DNA of 64,000 bases from Methylophaga thalassica (GCF_030159795.1 NZ_BSND01000005.1:124001-188000), one strand, 5' to 3'. Positions 1-8,754 are shown, numbered from the stretch's first letter. Notes: a model not told the origin generated them from the letters alone. Program-made: numbers and translations.

Positions 1-2287
1 CGGTAATAAGCTCACCATTGTCCAATGTCACCTCTGTATTAACTAACCAAACGATATCAGTCGTTAATTGAGCGATTTGTTCAGCGCTGAGGGCAATACC
101 TGGCGTTAACTGAAGTGTTTCTGCCATAGTCACACCCGCATCCATCAATCCCATAAACTGTGTTTGCTGGTCATTGTATTCACTCAGATACAGATGCCCG
201 GTTAACTGGGCAATTTGGTCAGTGACTAATCGTTGCTCAATAAAACCGTCACCGAGTCGTTTCATAACCGTAGTGGGATCAAAAGCGAGTTGTTGCAACA
301 TATAGTCAGAACTCAACCAATCGCTGTAATCTAAAAACTGTGGATCGGTTTCAATATAAAATTGAGTCGGATTGTCCACTAGTTTAAACATAGCGCTGTT
401 AATGATTGGCAGCGTCATAGTCTGAATGTTAGACAGATTTTGGATATCAGCATGACTATCCTCCAGTAGACTGATGCCTAAATTAAACTCTGTGTTTTTA
501 GCTGCCGGACTGTAAGGTGCTATACCACCAAAATCGAGTTCTTCATCATTGCCATCCCAGTCTCTGAACTGGCGTGTACCGTTATAACTGACTCTTTTTT
601 GTCCAGGTGTAGCTATGTTTTGCAAGCTTCCACCTGTCACAGTCAGCGTTTGTCCTGCCACAATTTGGCTATCGCTATTAAGCACATCACCTGTTATCTG
701 AATATTCCCTGCCGCCATGATTTTTGCCGGGGAAGAACTGACAATGTGAGTACTTTGTGTTTTAGCCGTGTAGTCGTAATAGGTATAGTCTTCGAAGTAG
801 CGAATGATATTGCCGTTCTCATTGGTGAAAGGCTGTTTTTCTACGTTATGGTTATTGATTAAGGGAAAACGGCTAACATCATATTTATGTGCCCATCCCT
901 CAGGCTGTACTTCAATGATTCGCTCAACACTATCGGTTACCCATTCCGTGATCATCTCGGCATTAAGATTTTGAAGTTCATCAGCGTGTATCGATATATC
1001 ACCTGAAGCTTCGATCCGGCCGCCTGAATTAATAACCTGCCTAGCTGATGTCAAAGCATCCCCGGAATAGCCTCCAGCAATATCTATATTGCCCTGGCTG
1101 AGAATCTCAGCATTCTGATCATTGAATACGGTTTCAGTCGATATCGACAAATTTTCTCTGGCCGCAATAACGGAATAATTATTGAGCGTTGTCGTGTTGA
1201 AGGTGGTGTTATCACCATAAATACGTGCACCTGGCTGATTGTTTAATCTCTCCGCATCGATAAGCAGCTGATTGACATTAATTAACCCCTTATTTTCTAT
1301 CGTTGAATCAGCCAGTATGTGTAAATCATCAGAGACAATTTCACCAGAATCCATATTGTGAAGTTCAAGCGTTTCGATAGCACTCGCTGCTTCAGCTCTA
1401 ATGGTTCCTGTATTTATCAGGCGGCCATCCGTTGTCAGTGTCAGACTCTGCTTAGCTTTTATCTCTCCAGATTGTTTAACACCGACGCCTTCTTCCGTGC
1501 CGATTAAACGAATTTTACCTGCATACATGCCGCCAATCTCACTGACATCCAAACTAAAGCTGGGTTGGTCAACATCCGTATCCAGTTTAGCTATGATGTC
1601 GTTGGTGGCACTAACACGGTTTTTTCCCGTAGTGACAGTGAGATTGTTTGCCCAAATATCGGCATTGACTAACACGGCTCTTGCCATCAGATCCGTATAG
1701 GCTGTAGCGCTATCATCCAAACCGGCCCCCTGAATACTGATGTTGCCTCTTTCCACCAAAAAACCGCTTAACTGGCCATTATTCATCAGAGCTCGACCGG
1801 TGGTTAATGTGCTTCTGTCGGCATTAATAAAACCACAACCATCGCAGCTGATACCAGCAGGATTAGCAATCACAAGCTGTGCCTTGCTTCCAGCAATTTC
1901 CATTGGTCCGTTCAGATAACTGGGATGTTGTGAATTCACTTCATTAAGAATAATTCGGGCTGTGCCACCTGCAAGCAAACTGTTTCCTTGCACCCATCCT
2001 GCTAATTGTGTCTGTACATTATTGGCACTGTTATTAAGAATCACACCGTTTTTGTCCACATCAAACTGGCTGTATTTATTTCTGGATACCCCAGCCGAAC
2101 TCGGTGTCTGAATATTCACTTGTGGCAAACCATTTGCTGTTTGCGTAATGATGGCCTGTTGACTAGCCGGCGCAGATGGGTCAACAGCAATGCCAGCAGC
2201 TAATAAATTGTCCTGATAAAGTGATGCGCCACACAGTGCCACCGAAATCAAAATGCTTAAATATTTTCTGTTGAAACGATCTTCCAT
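1..2287 (-). CDS. TpsA exoprotein, filamentous-haemagglutinin type (3' end outside window)
   Basis: This is a large secreted exoprotein of a two-partner secretion system. The frame is open from the ATG at 2287 to the window edge, about 762 codons, so the C-terminal part is missing. A ribosome site (AGGAGA) lies 7 nt before this ATG; an in-frame ATG at 2293 is too close to it. After a signal-peptide-like start (residues 1-30), the N-terminal TPS domain carries the family motif NPAGISCDGCGFINADR near residue 140, followed by a beta-helix-like region rich in N, G, T and S. It lies just downstream of its transporter gene on the same strand. Such proteins are adhesins, haemolysins or contact-dependent inhibition toxins. 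The deciding C-terminus is not visible, so the activity is open. Confidence 0.9.
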   Translation of the reverse strand, partial: MEDRFNRKYLSILISVALCGASLYQDNLLAAGIAVDPSAPASQQAIITQTANGLPQVNIQTPSSAGVSRNKYSQFDVDKNGVILNNSANNVQTQLAGWVQGNSLLAGGTARIILNEVNSQHPSYLNGPMEIAGSKAQLVIANPAGISCDGCGFINADRSTLTTGRALMNNGQLSGFLVERGNISIQGAGLDDSATAYTDLMARAVLVNADIWANNLTVTTGKNRVSATNDIIAKLDTDVDQPSFSLDVSEIGGMYAGKIRLIGTEEGVGVKQSGEIKAKQSLTLTTDGRLINTGTIRAEAASAIETLELHNMDSGEIVSDDLHILADSTIENKGLINVNQLLIDAERLNNQPGARIYGDNTTFNTTTLNNYSVIAARENLSISTETVFNDQNAEILSQGNIDIAGGYSGDALTSARQVINSGGRIEASGDISIHADELQNLNAEMITEWVTDSVERIIEVQPEGWAHKYDVSRFPLINNHNVEKQPFTNENGNIIRYFEDYTYYDYTAKTQSTHIVSSSPAKIMAAGNIQITGDVLNSDSQIVAGQTLTVTGGSLQNIATPGQKRVSYNGTRQFRDWDGNDEELDFGGIAPYSPAAKNTEFNLGISLLEDSHADIQNLSNIQTMTLPIINSAMFKLVDNPTQFYIETDPQFLDYSDWLSSDYMLQQLAFDPTTVMKRLGDGFIEQRLVTDQIAQLTGHLYLSEYNDQQTQFMGLMDAGVTMAETLQLTPGIALSAEQIAQLTTDIVWLVNTEVTLDNGELIT

Positions 2288-2308
2288 GATCATATCTCCT
2301 GAATCCGT

Positions 2309-4021
2309 TCAGTATTGATAGGTCAAATTAAATCCAAGATGCCGTCCATCCTCAAAGCCATCGGGTTTTGATAATGATTTCCCCGCAAACACATCATAAA
2401 AAAGGCCGTGCCACTGACCTCTTAAGCCAATCACAGCGCCAGCTAAAGTCTGTCCCAATAAATACTTCGCCGATTGACCACTGACATGACCAAAATCTAT
2501 TCCCATATAAATTTGTTGTTGGTTTTGCAAAGGGAAACTAATCGTATTGCGGCTAAGCCAACCGTGCTCGGCAGATAAAGACTGTTCACCATCAAATCCC
2601 CTGACGGTATATCGCCCACCAATCGAGAATCTGTCCTGAGGAACCAATGGCGTTTTATTCCACTGCGCCCGCCACTCTGACTGCAACTGAATCTGATAGT
2701 CAGTGATCTGAACGGGCATGAACCAATTCAAATAAGCATTAAAAATTTTTGGTCTGGAAGTGCCCTCACCAAAGGCTTCCTCTGGTGCAGAAATGGCATC
2801 AAATGCACCTGTTCCCCGCTGATATGAAACACCCGCATCTATGGTTGCTGTGCCGATATAACGACGGTAATCAACACCGGCAATCCAGCCAGCACTTTTT
2901 CTGCGTTGAACCTCAATTTCGGTATCATCAATAAAGTTATGTGAACGTCGATGATAGCCAGTCAATGAAGTGGTTAATTTCGAAAACTGATCGCGATATA
3001 AAACCCGACTCATGGCAAGCTCTTGCCTTTCACTCTTACCCTGATAAACATAGGTCTGGTTGAGTCCGGCCACACGCTGGTCATATTCATATTCACTATT
3101 TGTAAATGAGAATAACCAGTAGCCGACAGGAATAGAAATATGGGCCGTTTCCCCATGGCTGCCGCCGACATTCTCCTTACCGCCAAAATCCTTGTTTTTA
3201 CTCATATAAATAAGGTCATTAAGTCCCAAAATATTATCCAGAGACAAAGTAGCCGAACCTTGATAACGCCCTGTCGACTCATAACCACTATCATCAAATG
3301 CCAGAGTCAACCTGAAAGGCTTCGACTGTTGGTAATCCAATAAAAGCTGGCTATCCCCCGGTTGACTGTTTTCCGTATCATCAGGTTTGATATCAATATT
3401 GGTATCCACAGTTGGAATACGTTTCATATTTTCCATCGCTTGCTCGAGATCTCTCACATTGAGCAAATCACCTTCACCACTCGGTAAAGCTGACCATAGT
3501 GTTAACCTTGACACCGAATTATCAGTATCGACAATGCTAATTCGCCCGGGTATCAGGCTATAGCTTAATTCCCCAGAATTTAAATCTTGAGGTTCTATCA
3601 GCACGCGAGTCGTAATAAAGCCTTTCTTTATGATGCTGTTTTGAAGCACAGACTGAATCTGGTTGATAGCATTAATACCAAGACATTGGCCTAGTAAATC
3701 AGGATGTTGATGAAGCGTTTCTGAAATAGCGAAATGAAACCTAGCTGATTCATCACCCTCTAATGAAATCTGCTCAATGACAAAACATGGTTTCTCATCA
3801 AACGGGATAATATTGGCCTCGATTGGCTTGTCACTTTCTAATCTGACGTCCGGCTCATATTCCTGTTGTTTGCGTAGCGCATCTAACTGCTCTTGTCGAC
3901 GCTGATCTTTGAGAGCATCAATTTCAGGCAATGTTTCAGAAACAACGGGAAAACTCAAAAACCACAAACACAGAAAAAAGCAGCATATGGCTATATGCCG
4001 TAAAGATTTTAATACTCGCAT
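2309..4021 (-). CDS. TpsB outer-membrane transporter, ShlB/FhaC family
   Basis: This is the outer-membrane beta-barrel that exports the TpsA partner encoded 22 nt downstream. The 570-residue protein has a hydrophobic signal peptide (about residues 1-28). A short Gln/Arg/Glu-rich linker follows (residues 35-55), then a POTRA-like domain with a conserved Cys pair (CFVIEQISLEG ... LGQCLGINAIN, about residues 78-155). The barrel ends in an aromatic residue (LTYQY), as expected for BAM-dependent insertion. The barrel contains the family signature VRGFDGEQSLSAEHG near residue 480. Length and domain order match FhaC/ShlB/HecB proteins. It is the first gene of a tpsB-tpsA operon. Confidence 0.93.
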   Translation of the reverse strand: MRVLKSLRHIAICCFFLCLWFLSFPVVSETLPEIDALKDQRRQEQLDALRKQQEYEPDVRLESDKPIEANIIPFDEKPCFVIEQISLEGDESARFHFAISETLHQHPDLLGQCLGINAINQIQSVLQNSIIKKGFITTRVLIEPQDLNSGELSYSLIPGRISIVDTDNSVSRLTLWSALPSGEGDLLNVRDLEQAMENMKRIPTVDTNIDIKPDDTENSQPGDSQLLLDYQQSKPFRLTLAFDDSGYESTGRYQGSATLSLDNILGLNDLIYMSKNKDFGGKENVGGSHGETAHISIPVGYWLFSFTNSEYEYDQRVAGLNQTYVYQGKSERQELAMSRVLYRDQFSKLTTSLTGYHRRSHNFIDDTEIEVQRRKSAGWIAGVDYRRYIGTATIDAGVSYQRGTGAFDAISAPEEAFGEGTSRPKIFNAYLNWFMPVQITDYQIQLQSEWRAQWNKTPLVPQDRFSIGGRYTVRGFDGEQSLSAEHGWLSRNTISFPLQNQQQIYMGIDFGHVSGQSAKYLLGQTLAGAVIGLRGQWHGLFYDVFAGKSLSKPDGFEDGRHLGFNLTYQY

Positions 4022-4356
4022 CGCGATTAAACGCGATGAATAGCAAATTGATAATTAAAGGTGAATTGATTCATTCTGACTGTCCTCCATGACGGTTTAG
4101 AAATGTTTTTTTGCGTGCATCCATGCACAGCGTGATCAATTTAATCAAATCAAAAAAATGATTTCTACTGCATAAGAGGACAAATATTGCAGTTTTGTGA
4201 CACCACTCACAAGGATGGTTCTTTCCAGTAGTATTTTTGATCAGCTCGAAATAGCTTACTTTTCGTTATTCGACCACGGTTTGGTAAGGCTACTCTTATA
4301 AGTTTTGCCCCTGACCCAAAACATATTAGTTTACCAAAATCGTGGGCTATAAAGCA
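4022..4356. other. intergenic region upstream of tpsB
   Basis: This is 335 bases without a gene. The half next to tpsB is AT-rich and should hold its promoter, but I cannot assign hexamers with confidence. The half next to the P450 gene contains one copy of a roughly 70-bp dispersed repeat (4249-4317). Confidence 0.6.
4249..4317 (+). repeat. dispersed direct repeat, copy 1 (left of P450-TopIB block)
   Basis: About 70 bp that reappears, diverged, at 7306-7372 in the same orientation. Shared words include AATAGCTTACTT, GTAAGGCT and a terminal CTGACCC. The CTGACCC end is also the core of the REP-like family in this window. The two copies bracket the P450, the transposase remnant and topoisomerase IB. 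Confidence 0.65.
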
Positions 4357-5841
4357 TTATCGCAGTTCGAGATCCATTAAAGTCCCATCATCTGGTTTGG
4401 TTGTAACACCAGCCCGTACTCCAGATGCATTAGTAACAGCTTTAAATTTGAATACCTTGATAAAGGCGCCGACAACTAGACCCACTTCTAACTGACCAAG
4501 AAATTGACCCGGGCATACACGAGCTCCTAAACCAAACCCAAAATGGGTTAAATTTTTACGCGTTATGCCTCGACGCGTAAGCTCATCCCAGCGTAAAGGT
4601 GAAAACGTGTCTGCCGGATATCCAGAAATCTCCTTGCCCCAAAAAGCTTCGTTGCGGTTTGCATTCCAAATATCCAGTCGGATGGTGGTATTTTTGGGAA
4701 TCATTATTTTTCTTGTATCGTCTAATTTGAGCCACGTATCGGCCGTGGCTTTCCGGGGAAAGAAATAAAGTGAGGGGGTTAAACGTAAGGTTTCATTCAA
4801 ACACTGATTAAGTAATTTTGCTTCGGTTAAGCTTTCGGGGTCGTAAACATCAATGTCTTTTACTTCGCTATATATCTGCTCTTGCAACTCAGGTTGTCGT
4901 GACAAATGAGATAAGGTCCAAGTCGCAAACGAGGAGGTCGCTTCTAAAGCCCCGGCTAAAAATACTCTGATATTACTCCGCAATGCCTCTTCATCTTCAA
5001 CTTTATCAATGAAGTTTTTCCAATGTCCTGACTTTTCACCTCTGCCAGAAAGTGCAATATCAGTTAAGTCCTCAAGGGCCTCCCGCCAACGCTTTACATC
5101 AGTTCCTTTACCCGAAATAAATTGATGAATAGCCGAAAGGTTAGGCGCCACGGTATTGGTAATCATGTAATCAATTAACGAAAGTAACGCAGGTACATAA
5201 CGTTCGCGTAACTCCTTATACTCAACCGAACCACCAAAGAAATTATTCACTAACATTTCCAGCATAATAGGTTGAATTTCGTTCTCAATTTCGACACGAG
5301 AAATGTTTTTCTTACTCACCTTCTGCGCATCACGTAAAACGATTAATCGTTTCTCTATCGTTTTACGAAAGGTTTTCTCAAACTCATGAAACTCTTCAGG
5401 TTGGAACAGAGAGCCTTTTCCAAAAGGTCCCGCTGACATCTGTTTTTGTTTTCGCCATACTTTGCCGTTTGCATACAATAGAGAATTAACCCCGGTTACA
5501 CGGGCAATTCCAGTCATTGGTGTCGTATCACGATCAAATTGCCCAGGCTTATCGCCTGTAGCAAGTAGAATAGCTCTAATGACGGCTGGATCACGGGTAA
5601 TGAAAACCGGCGGCATACCCATCACATATAAATAGCGGTTATCACGCTCAAATAAATCAGATGATTTAGCGTTTGTATAAAAAGCATCGAAGAGTGCCAA
5701 AGGCGTTTTGTAGTTTAAAAGATGAGGAAAAGGGAGACATGGCCGCCCTCTCTCAAATAGATATACACGCGAAGGTAAAACATCACCTTTAAATGGATTA
5801 ATATCCATAATTTGCTGCCAGATATTTTTTAATAAACGCAT
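4357..5841 (-). CDS. cytochrome P450
   Basis: This is a haem-thiolate monooxygenase of 494 residues with no membrane anchor or signal peptide, so probably cytosolic. The haem-binding loop is FGFGLGARVCPGQF, with the axial Cys near residue 443. The K-helix ExxR is NETLR, and the I-helix oxygen-activation motif is AGALEATSS near residue 295. No ferredoxin or reductase gene is adjacent, so the redox partner lies elsewhere and the substrate is unknown. It is the only biosynthesis-type enzyme in an accessory stretch bounded by dispersed repeats, which suggests acquisition. Only the family call is firm. Confidence 0.93.
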   Translation of the reverse strand: MRLLKNIWQQIMDINPFKGDVLPSRVYLFERGRPCLPFPHLLNYKTPLALFDAFYTNAKSSDLFERDNRYLYVMGMPPVFITRDPAVIRAILLATGDKPGQFDRDTTPMTGIARVTGVNSLLYANGKVWRKQKQMSAGPFGKGSLFQPEEFHEFEKTFRKTIEKRLIVLRDAQKVSKKNISRVEIENEIQPIMLEMLVNNFFGGSVEYKELRERYVPALLSLIDYMITNTVAPNLSAIHQFISGKGTDVKRWREALEDLTDIALSGRGEKSGHWKNFIDKVEDEEALRSNIRVFLAGALEATSSFATWTLSHLSRQPELQEQIYSEVKDIDVYDPESLTEAKLLNQCLNETLRLTPSLYFFPRKATADTWLKLDDTRKIMIPKNTTIRLDIWNANRNEAFWGKEISGYPADTFSPLRWDELTRRGITRKNLTHFGFGLGARVCPGQFLGQLEVGLVVGAFIKVFKFKAVTNASGVRAGVTTKPDDGTLMDLELR

Positions 5842-5904
5842 TTAAGTACCTTGATGAAAATGCAATGGGGTCTACTCAGAATTGCAATGTTAGTATGGAA
5901 AAAT

Positions 5905-6099
5905 TTAAGAACCAATACGGTCAGCGTGTTTGATTTTTATAGGATAAATTTTTACTTCAAACCGCTCGGAGAAATCTTTGAACTTAACTAAATAGGCTGT
6001 GTAATGTTCATCAGAAAAGAAAATAGCTTGACTGTTATTGCCGCGTTGAATGAGATGTTGTGAACAATCTTTTATGAATAATCTTGGTAATCTGGTCAT
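5905..6099 (-). pseudogene. REP-associated tyrosine transposase (RAYT, IS200-like), 5' remnant
   Basis: Only the first 64 residues or so of a RAYT/TnpA_REP transposase remain. MTRLPRLF at the start and HLIQRGNNSQAIFF are the typical N-terminus of this family, which is normally over 200 residues. The frame runs into a REP-like repeat (5910-5937) and stops before the HUH motif and the catalytic Tyr, so it cannot be active. The ATG at 6099 is preceded by AAGGA. A TTG two codons earlier is also in frame but less likely. Its upstream leader is duplicated at 7381-7454, beyond the next gene. Confidence 0.8.
5910..5937 (-). repeat. REP-like repeat, copy 1 (inverted)
   Basis: A 28-bp member of a family with consensus AAAATCAAAC-N2-CTGACCCTATTGGTT, read on the minus strand. 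It forms the truncated 3' end of the transposase remnant. Other copies are at 6150, 7428, 59401, 59604 and 60244. Confidence 0.75.
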
Positions 6100-6149
6100 G
6101 AGCAATCCTTGCTTAAATGACTTTTAAAATTAATTTAATCTATATGTAT

Positions 6150-6178
6150 AAAATCAAACGATATGACGCTATTGATTC
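6150..6178 (+). repeat. REP-like repeat, copy 2
   Basis: A 28-29 bp copy in plus orientation just upstream of the transposase remnant. Together with the inverted copy at 5910 it brackets the remnant. Its left flank (6099-6149) matches 7381-7427 next to copy 3. Confidence 0.7.
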
Positions 6179-6202
6179 CTTATCTACGTTGATTCTAATG
6201 GA

Positions 6203-7210
6203 TTAAGACTTTTTCTTTAAACTCTCTCTTAGCATACACAACACACTTAACTCTTCTTCCGACAAATTTTGATTGTCTTTTATTAAGTGTTTCACTTGAT
6301 CTAAGAAATAATGTGCTGTTTTACCCTCAATGTAATTATCAATGACTCTGGGATCAATATAAGCACTTTTTGCAACAGCGGGAGTATTACCCAACTGCTC
6401 AGAAACACTAACGACCACTGATTTGATATTCTTATCAAGCGATGCTTGGTCTTCTTTGCTGACTGTGCCGAGCTCATCGAAGGCCAATGCAGCGATCATA
6501 GTGCCCGCCCATGTCCTGAAATCTTTCGCTGAAAAATCCTCCCCCATACACTCATGAATGAAATCGTTAAGCTCACTGGCTTCAACTTCTTTTTTATTGT
6601 TATTTTCATCATAGTATTTAAACAGGCGATAACCAGGAATATCATCTAAGTTTTTAATAGCATTGGCTAACTTTTTATCTTCGACATGACGTTCCTGTTC
6701 CTGACCAGACTTACCCAGATACGAAAATATAATTTCGTCGTCATTAATTTCTACATGCTTTTTTCGTAGCGTGGTTAAACCATACGTATTGTTTTCTTCA
6801 GTATATCTAGGGCTACCAGGTCGAAAATACGCTTGGTCCATTAGACGTAGCATGGTGGATAATACTTTTTCTCTCGACATCTTACGTTGTCGTAAATGTT
6901 GGCCTGTGACACGCCGCATATGCTCTAATTGCTCAGCAAAACGAATGATACGGTCAAATTTTTCTTGGTTATGTTTTTCTTGAATATCAGGATTGTAAAT
7001 ATATTGTTTTCTATTTTTAGCATCCCTTCCAGTCGCTAAGATATCGGCTTTTTTATCCTCTGATATTTCAACATCAGTCCATGCAGGTGGTATTACCAAG
7101 CTGGTGAACCACTCTCTTATGGATTTATCTTTTACCGTTTTATTCTGTTCATCAATGTAGGTAAAACCCGTGCCATGTTTTCTTCTATAGTACATATCAG
7201 TTAATTTCAA
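6203..7210 (-). CDS. DNA topoisomerase IB (poxvirus/bacterial type)
   Basis: This is a type IB topoisomerase that relaxes supercoils through a 3'-phosphotyrosyl intermediate. It has 335 residues, normal for the short bacterial family. The N-terminal domain includes VIPPAWTDVEISED, the characteristic opening. The catalytic domain contains RRVTGQHLRQRK, KDFRTWAGT (active-site Arg, about residue 232) and the nucleophile segment SAYIDPRVI (Tyr about residue 284). It stands alone between two same-direction REP-like copies (6150 and 7428). In many proteobacteria this enzyme is an accessory gene, and the repeat boundaries here suggest the same. Family assignment is secure; its role beyond relaxation is unknown. 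Confidence 0.93.
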   Translation of the reverse strand: MKLTDMYYRRKHGTGFTYIDEQNKTVKDKSIREWFTSLVIPPAWTDVEISEDKKADILATGRDAKNRKQYIYNPDIQEKHNQEKFDRIIRFAEQLEHMRRVTGQHLRQRKMSREKVLSTMLRLMDQAYFRPGSPRYTEENNTYGLTTLRKKHVEINDDEIIFSYLGKSGQEQERHVEDKKLANAIKNLDDIPGYRLFKYYDENNNKKEVEASELNDFIHECMGEDFSAKDFRTWAGTMIAALAFDELGTVSKEDQASLDKNIKSVVVSVSEQLGNTPAVAKSAYIDPRVIDNYIEGKTAHYFLDQVKHLIKDNQNLSEEELSVLCMLRESLKKKS

Positions 7211-7461
7211 TCAAATAGTCAGGGGATAACCGTCTTTCACAAAGTCGAACAATGCCATTAATTCAAACGCATTCTTTCGACTTCAGGTATTTAGGTCAGT
7301 GTAAGAATAGCTTACTTCCGCTATTCAGCCTCGTTTAGTAAGGCTCATCTTAATAGTTTTTAACCTGACCCCACATAACCTTGAGCAATCCTGGCTTAAA
7401 TAACTTTTTAATTTAATCTATATGGATAAAATCAAACGATTGACCCTATTGATTTTTTCAT
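7211..7461. repeat. intergenic repeat cluster: dispersed repeat copy 2, duplicated RAYT leader, REP-like copy 3
   Basis: No gene is seen. 7306-7372 is the second copy of the 70-bp repeat at 4249-4317. 7381-7427 duplicates the leader of the transposase remnant (compare 6099-6149; shared word AATTTAATCTATATG). 7428-7454 is a REP-like copy in plus orientation. The arrangement looks like the scar of a lost transposase copy. Confidence 0.65.
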
Positions 7462-7567
7462 GTCTAACGCAGCCATAAGCGGAAGCTTTGGAGTTGATCG
7501 TTTTGTGGCAGCGTAGCGTTAAGCCACAGAGCCAGCGACAGCTGTCTGATTGATGGCCTTGTTATGT
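7462..7567 (+). other. attC-like integron recombination site 1
   Basis: This 106-bp imperfect palindrome has the layout of an integron attC. The R''-like end is GTCTAAC at 7462-7468 followed by an L''-like AGCCATAA. The other end is TTGATGGCCTT followed by GTTATGT (R', 7561-7567). TAAC-x2-(A/G)GCCAT pairs with the complement of ATGGC-x2-GTTA. A central hairpin TGTGGC ... GCCACA closes the cruciform. It lies directly upstream of vapBC. Confidence 0.65.
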
Positions 7568-7624
7568 TTAAGCCAATGAGCCACAATGTGTACGATATCA
7601 ACCAAAAATACACACAGGTGCAGT

Positions 7625-7819
7625 ATGCGAACTAACATTGTTATAGACGATAAACTTATGGCTGACGCACTAAAGGCCACCGGCCTACATACCAAGAAAG
7701 AAGCCGTTGAAGAGGGATTGAAAGCTCTGATAAAGCTAAGAAAACAATCCAGCATTCGTAGCCTGAGAGGCAAACTTAACTGGGACGGTGATTTGGATGC
7801 CATGAGATCCACCAAATGA
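7625..7819 (+). CDS. vapB: VapB-type antitoxin
   Basis: This 64-residue antitoxin should bind the VapC RNase encoded by the next gene and autoregulate the pair. The N-terminus MRTNIVIDDKLMADALKATG is the usual DNA-binding ribbon-helix-helix of this VapB group. The C-terminal LRGKLNWDGDLDAMRS resembles the toxin-neutralising tail. I use the ATG at 7625. Its stop overlaps the vapC start (ATGA). The pair occupies one cassette between attC-like sites 1 and 2, a common place for toxin-antitoxin genes. Confidence 0.85.
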   Translation: MRTNIVIDDKLMADALKATGLHTKKEAVEEGLKALIKLRKQSSIRSLRGKLNWDGDLDAMRSTK

Positions 7820-8217
7820 TTATAGTCGACACTAGTGTTTGGATAGACTTCTTCAAAGGTCTAGACACACCAGAAACTTTGGCTTTGGATAGCGCCTTGG
7901 GTGACGAAGACGTAGCCATAGGCGACCTCATACTGCTAGAAATACTACAAGGCTTTAGAACAGACAAGGATTATAAAATAGCGAAGGATCACCTTAAGGC
8001 CTTGCATCAATTTAATATGCTTACTCCTGAGCTAGCCATCAAAGCCGCGGACAATTACCGCAAGCTAAGGAAACAAGGAATTACAATAAGAAAAACAGCT
8101 GACGTAATCATTGCCACATTCTGCATTGAAAATAGGATCCCTCTCTTATATACAGATAAAGACTTTATCCCCTTTACTAAACACCTAAAACTGCGCTCAG
8201 TTACAGAAAAAACATAA
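7816..8217 (+). CDS. vapC: VapC-type PIN-domain ribonuclease toxin
   Basis: This 133-residue PIN-domain RNase is the toxin of the vapBC module. The acidic metal-binding residues are visible: D5 in IIVDTSVWIDFF, E42 in LILLEILQGF, D97 in RKTADVIIATF and D115 in LLYTDKDF. The start overlaps vapB by 4 nt (ATGA), indicating translational coupling. The TAA stop at 8215-8217 lies inside the R'' end of attC-like site 2, as in compact gene cassettes. It looks intact and probably serves to stabilise the cassette array. Confidence 0.9.
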   Translation: MIIVDTSVWIDFFKGLDTPETLALDSALGDEDVAIGDLILLEILQGFRTDKDYKIAKDHLKALHQFNMLTPELAIKAADNYRKLRKQGITIRKTADVIIATFCIENRIPLLYTDKDFIPFTKHLKLRSVTEKT

Positions 8218-8308
8218 CGCTGCATTAAGGTGTGAGCGGCGGTTGGCTATACTTGAGCGAAGCGAAACTGCCAAGCGTTGCGAATCACTCTTAAATGCTT
8301 TGTTAAGT
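8213..8308 (+). other. attC-like integron recombination site 2
   Basis: This is a 96-bp imperfect palindrome. The left end TAACGCTGCATTAAGGTGTGA pairs with the complement of the right end TCACTCTTAAATGCTTTGTTA. R' (GTTAAG) is at 8302-8307. The middle is a GC-rich hairpin region around GAGCGAAGCGA. It closes the vapBC cassette. The stop codons of vapC and of the opposite-strand gene on its right both fall inside the site. Confidence 0.72.
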
Positions 8309-8731
8309 GTCTGTTTGCACCAATGGACCAACCAAAGCTGCCCCATTAGGTAAAAGAACGCTGTCATAAACAAAGACAAAGCCATCATATTTGTCTGCTA
8401 TCTGAAACAGGCTTTGCCAGATCTTGTGGTTATCTTCAAAGTCAGTATCAGAAACTAGTCCAAGCACAACTTTTGTATGACTAATTGCGTAACTAGTATC
8501 CTCTTTTCTATCGTCGCTGTTGTTCAAAGAAGCGATATACCCAAGAAAACCATCAAGATGATTAGGAATTTCTGAAGATTCCATAATATTGAATCGAACA
8601 ACATCCTCGCCTAACTTGACATCATAGTACGTTGGCTTTCTAAATATACCTTTGTCACTTGTCACATCATCAAACACATCTTTTAGATCAACATTATCTC
8701 GTTGGATGTATATTGCTCCATTTGCTGCCAT
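8303..8731 (-). CDS. uncharacterised cassette-borne protein
   Basis: I do not recognise this 142-residue acidic soluble protein. No signal peptide or membrane segment is visible. It has an aromatic/acidic stretch near the C-terminus (IADKYDGFVFVYDSVLLP). The ATG at 8731 has AGAGGAA 5 nt upstream; in-frame starts at 8734 (ATG) and 8749 (GTG) are possible. It points against the vapBC cassette, and its TAA stop lies in the R' core of attC-like site 2. Its leader carries the inverted repeat at 8755-9003, which also precedes an unrelated membrane-protein gene at 56123. Probably an inserted cassette gene. Confidence 0.6.
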   Translation of the reverse strand: MAANGAIYIQRDNVDLKDVFDDVTSDKGIFRKPTYYDVKLGEDVVRFNIMESSEIPNHLDGFLGYIASLNNSDDRKEDTSYAISHTKVVLGLVSDTDFEDNHKIWQSLFQIADKYDGFVFVYDSVLLPNGAALVGPLVQTDT

Positions 8732-8754
8732 CATTTCCTCTTTTGACACTTAAC

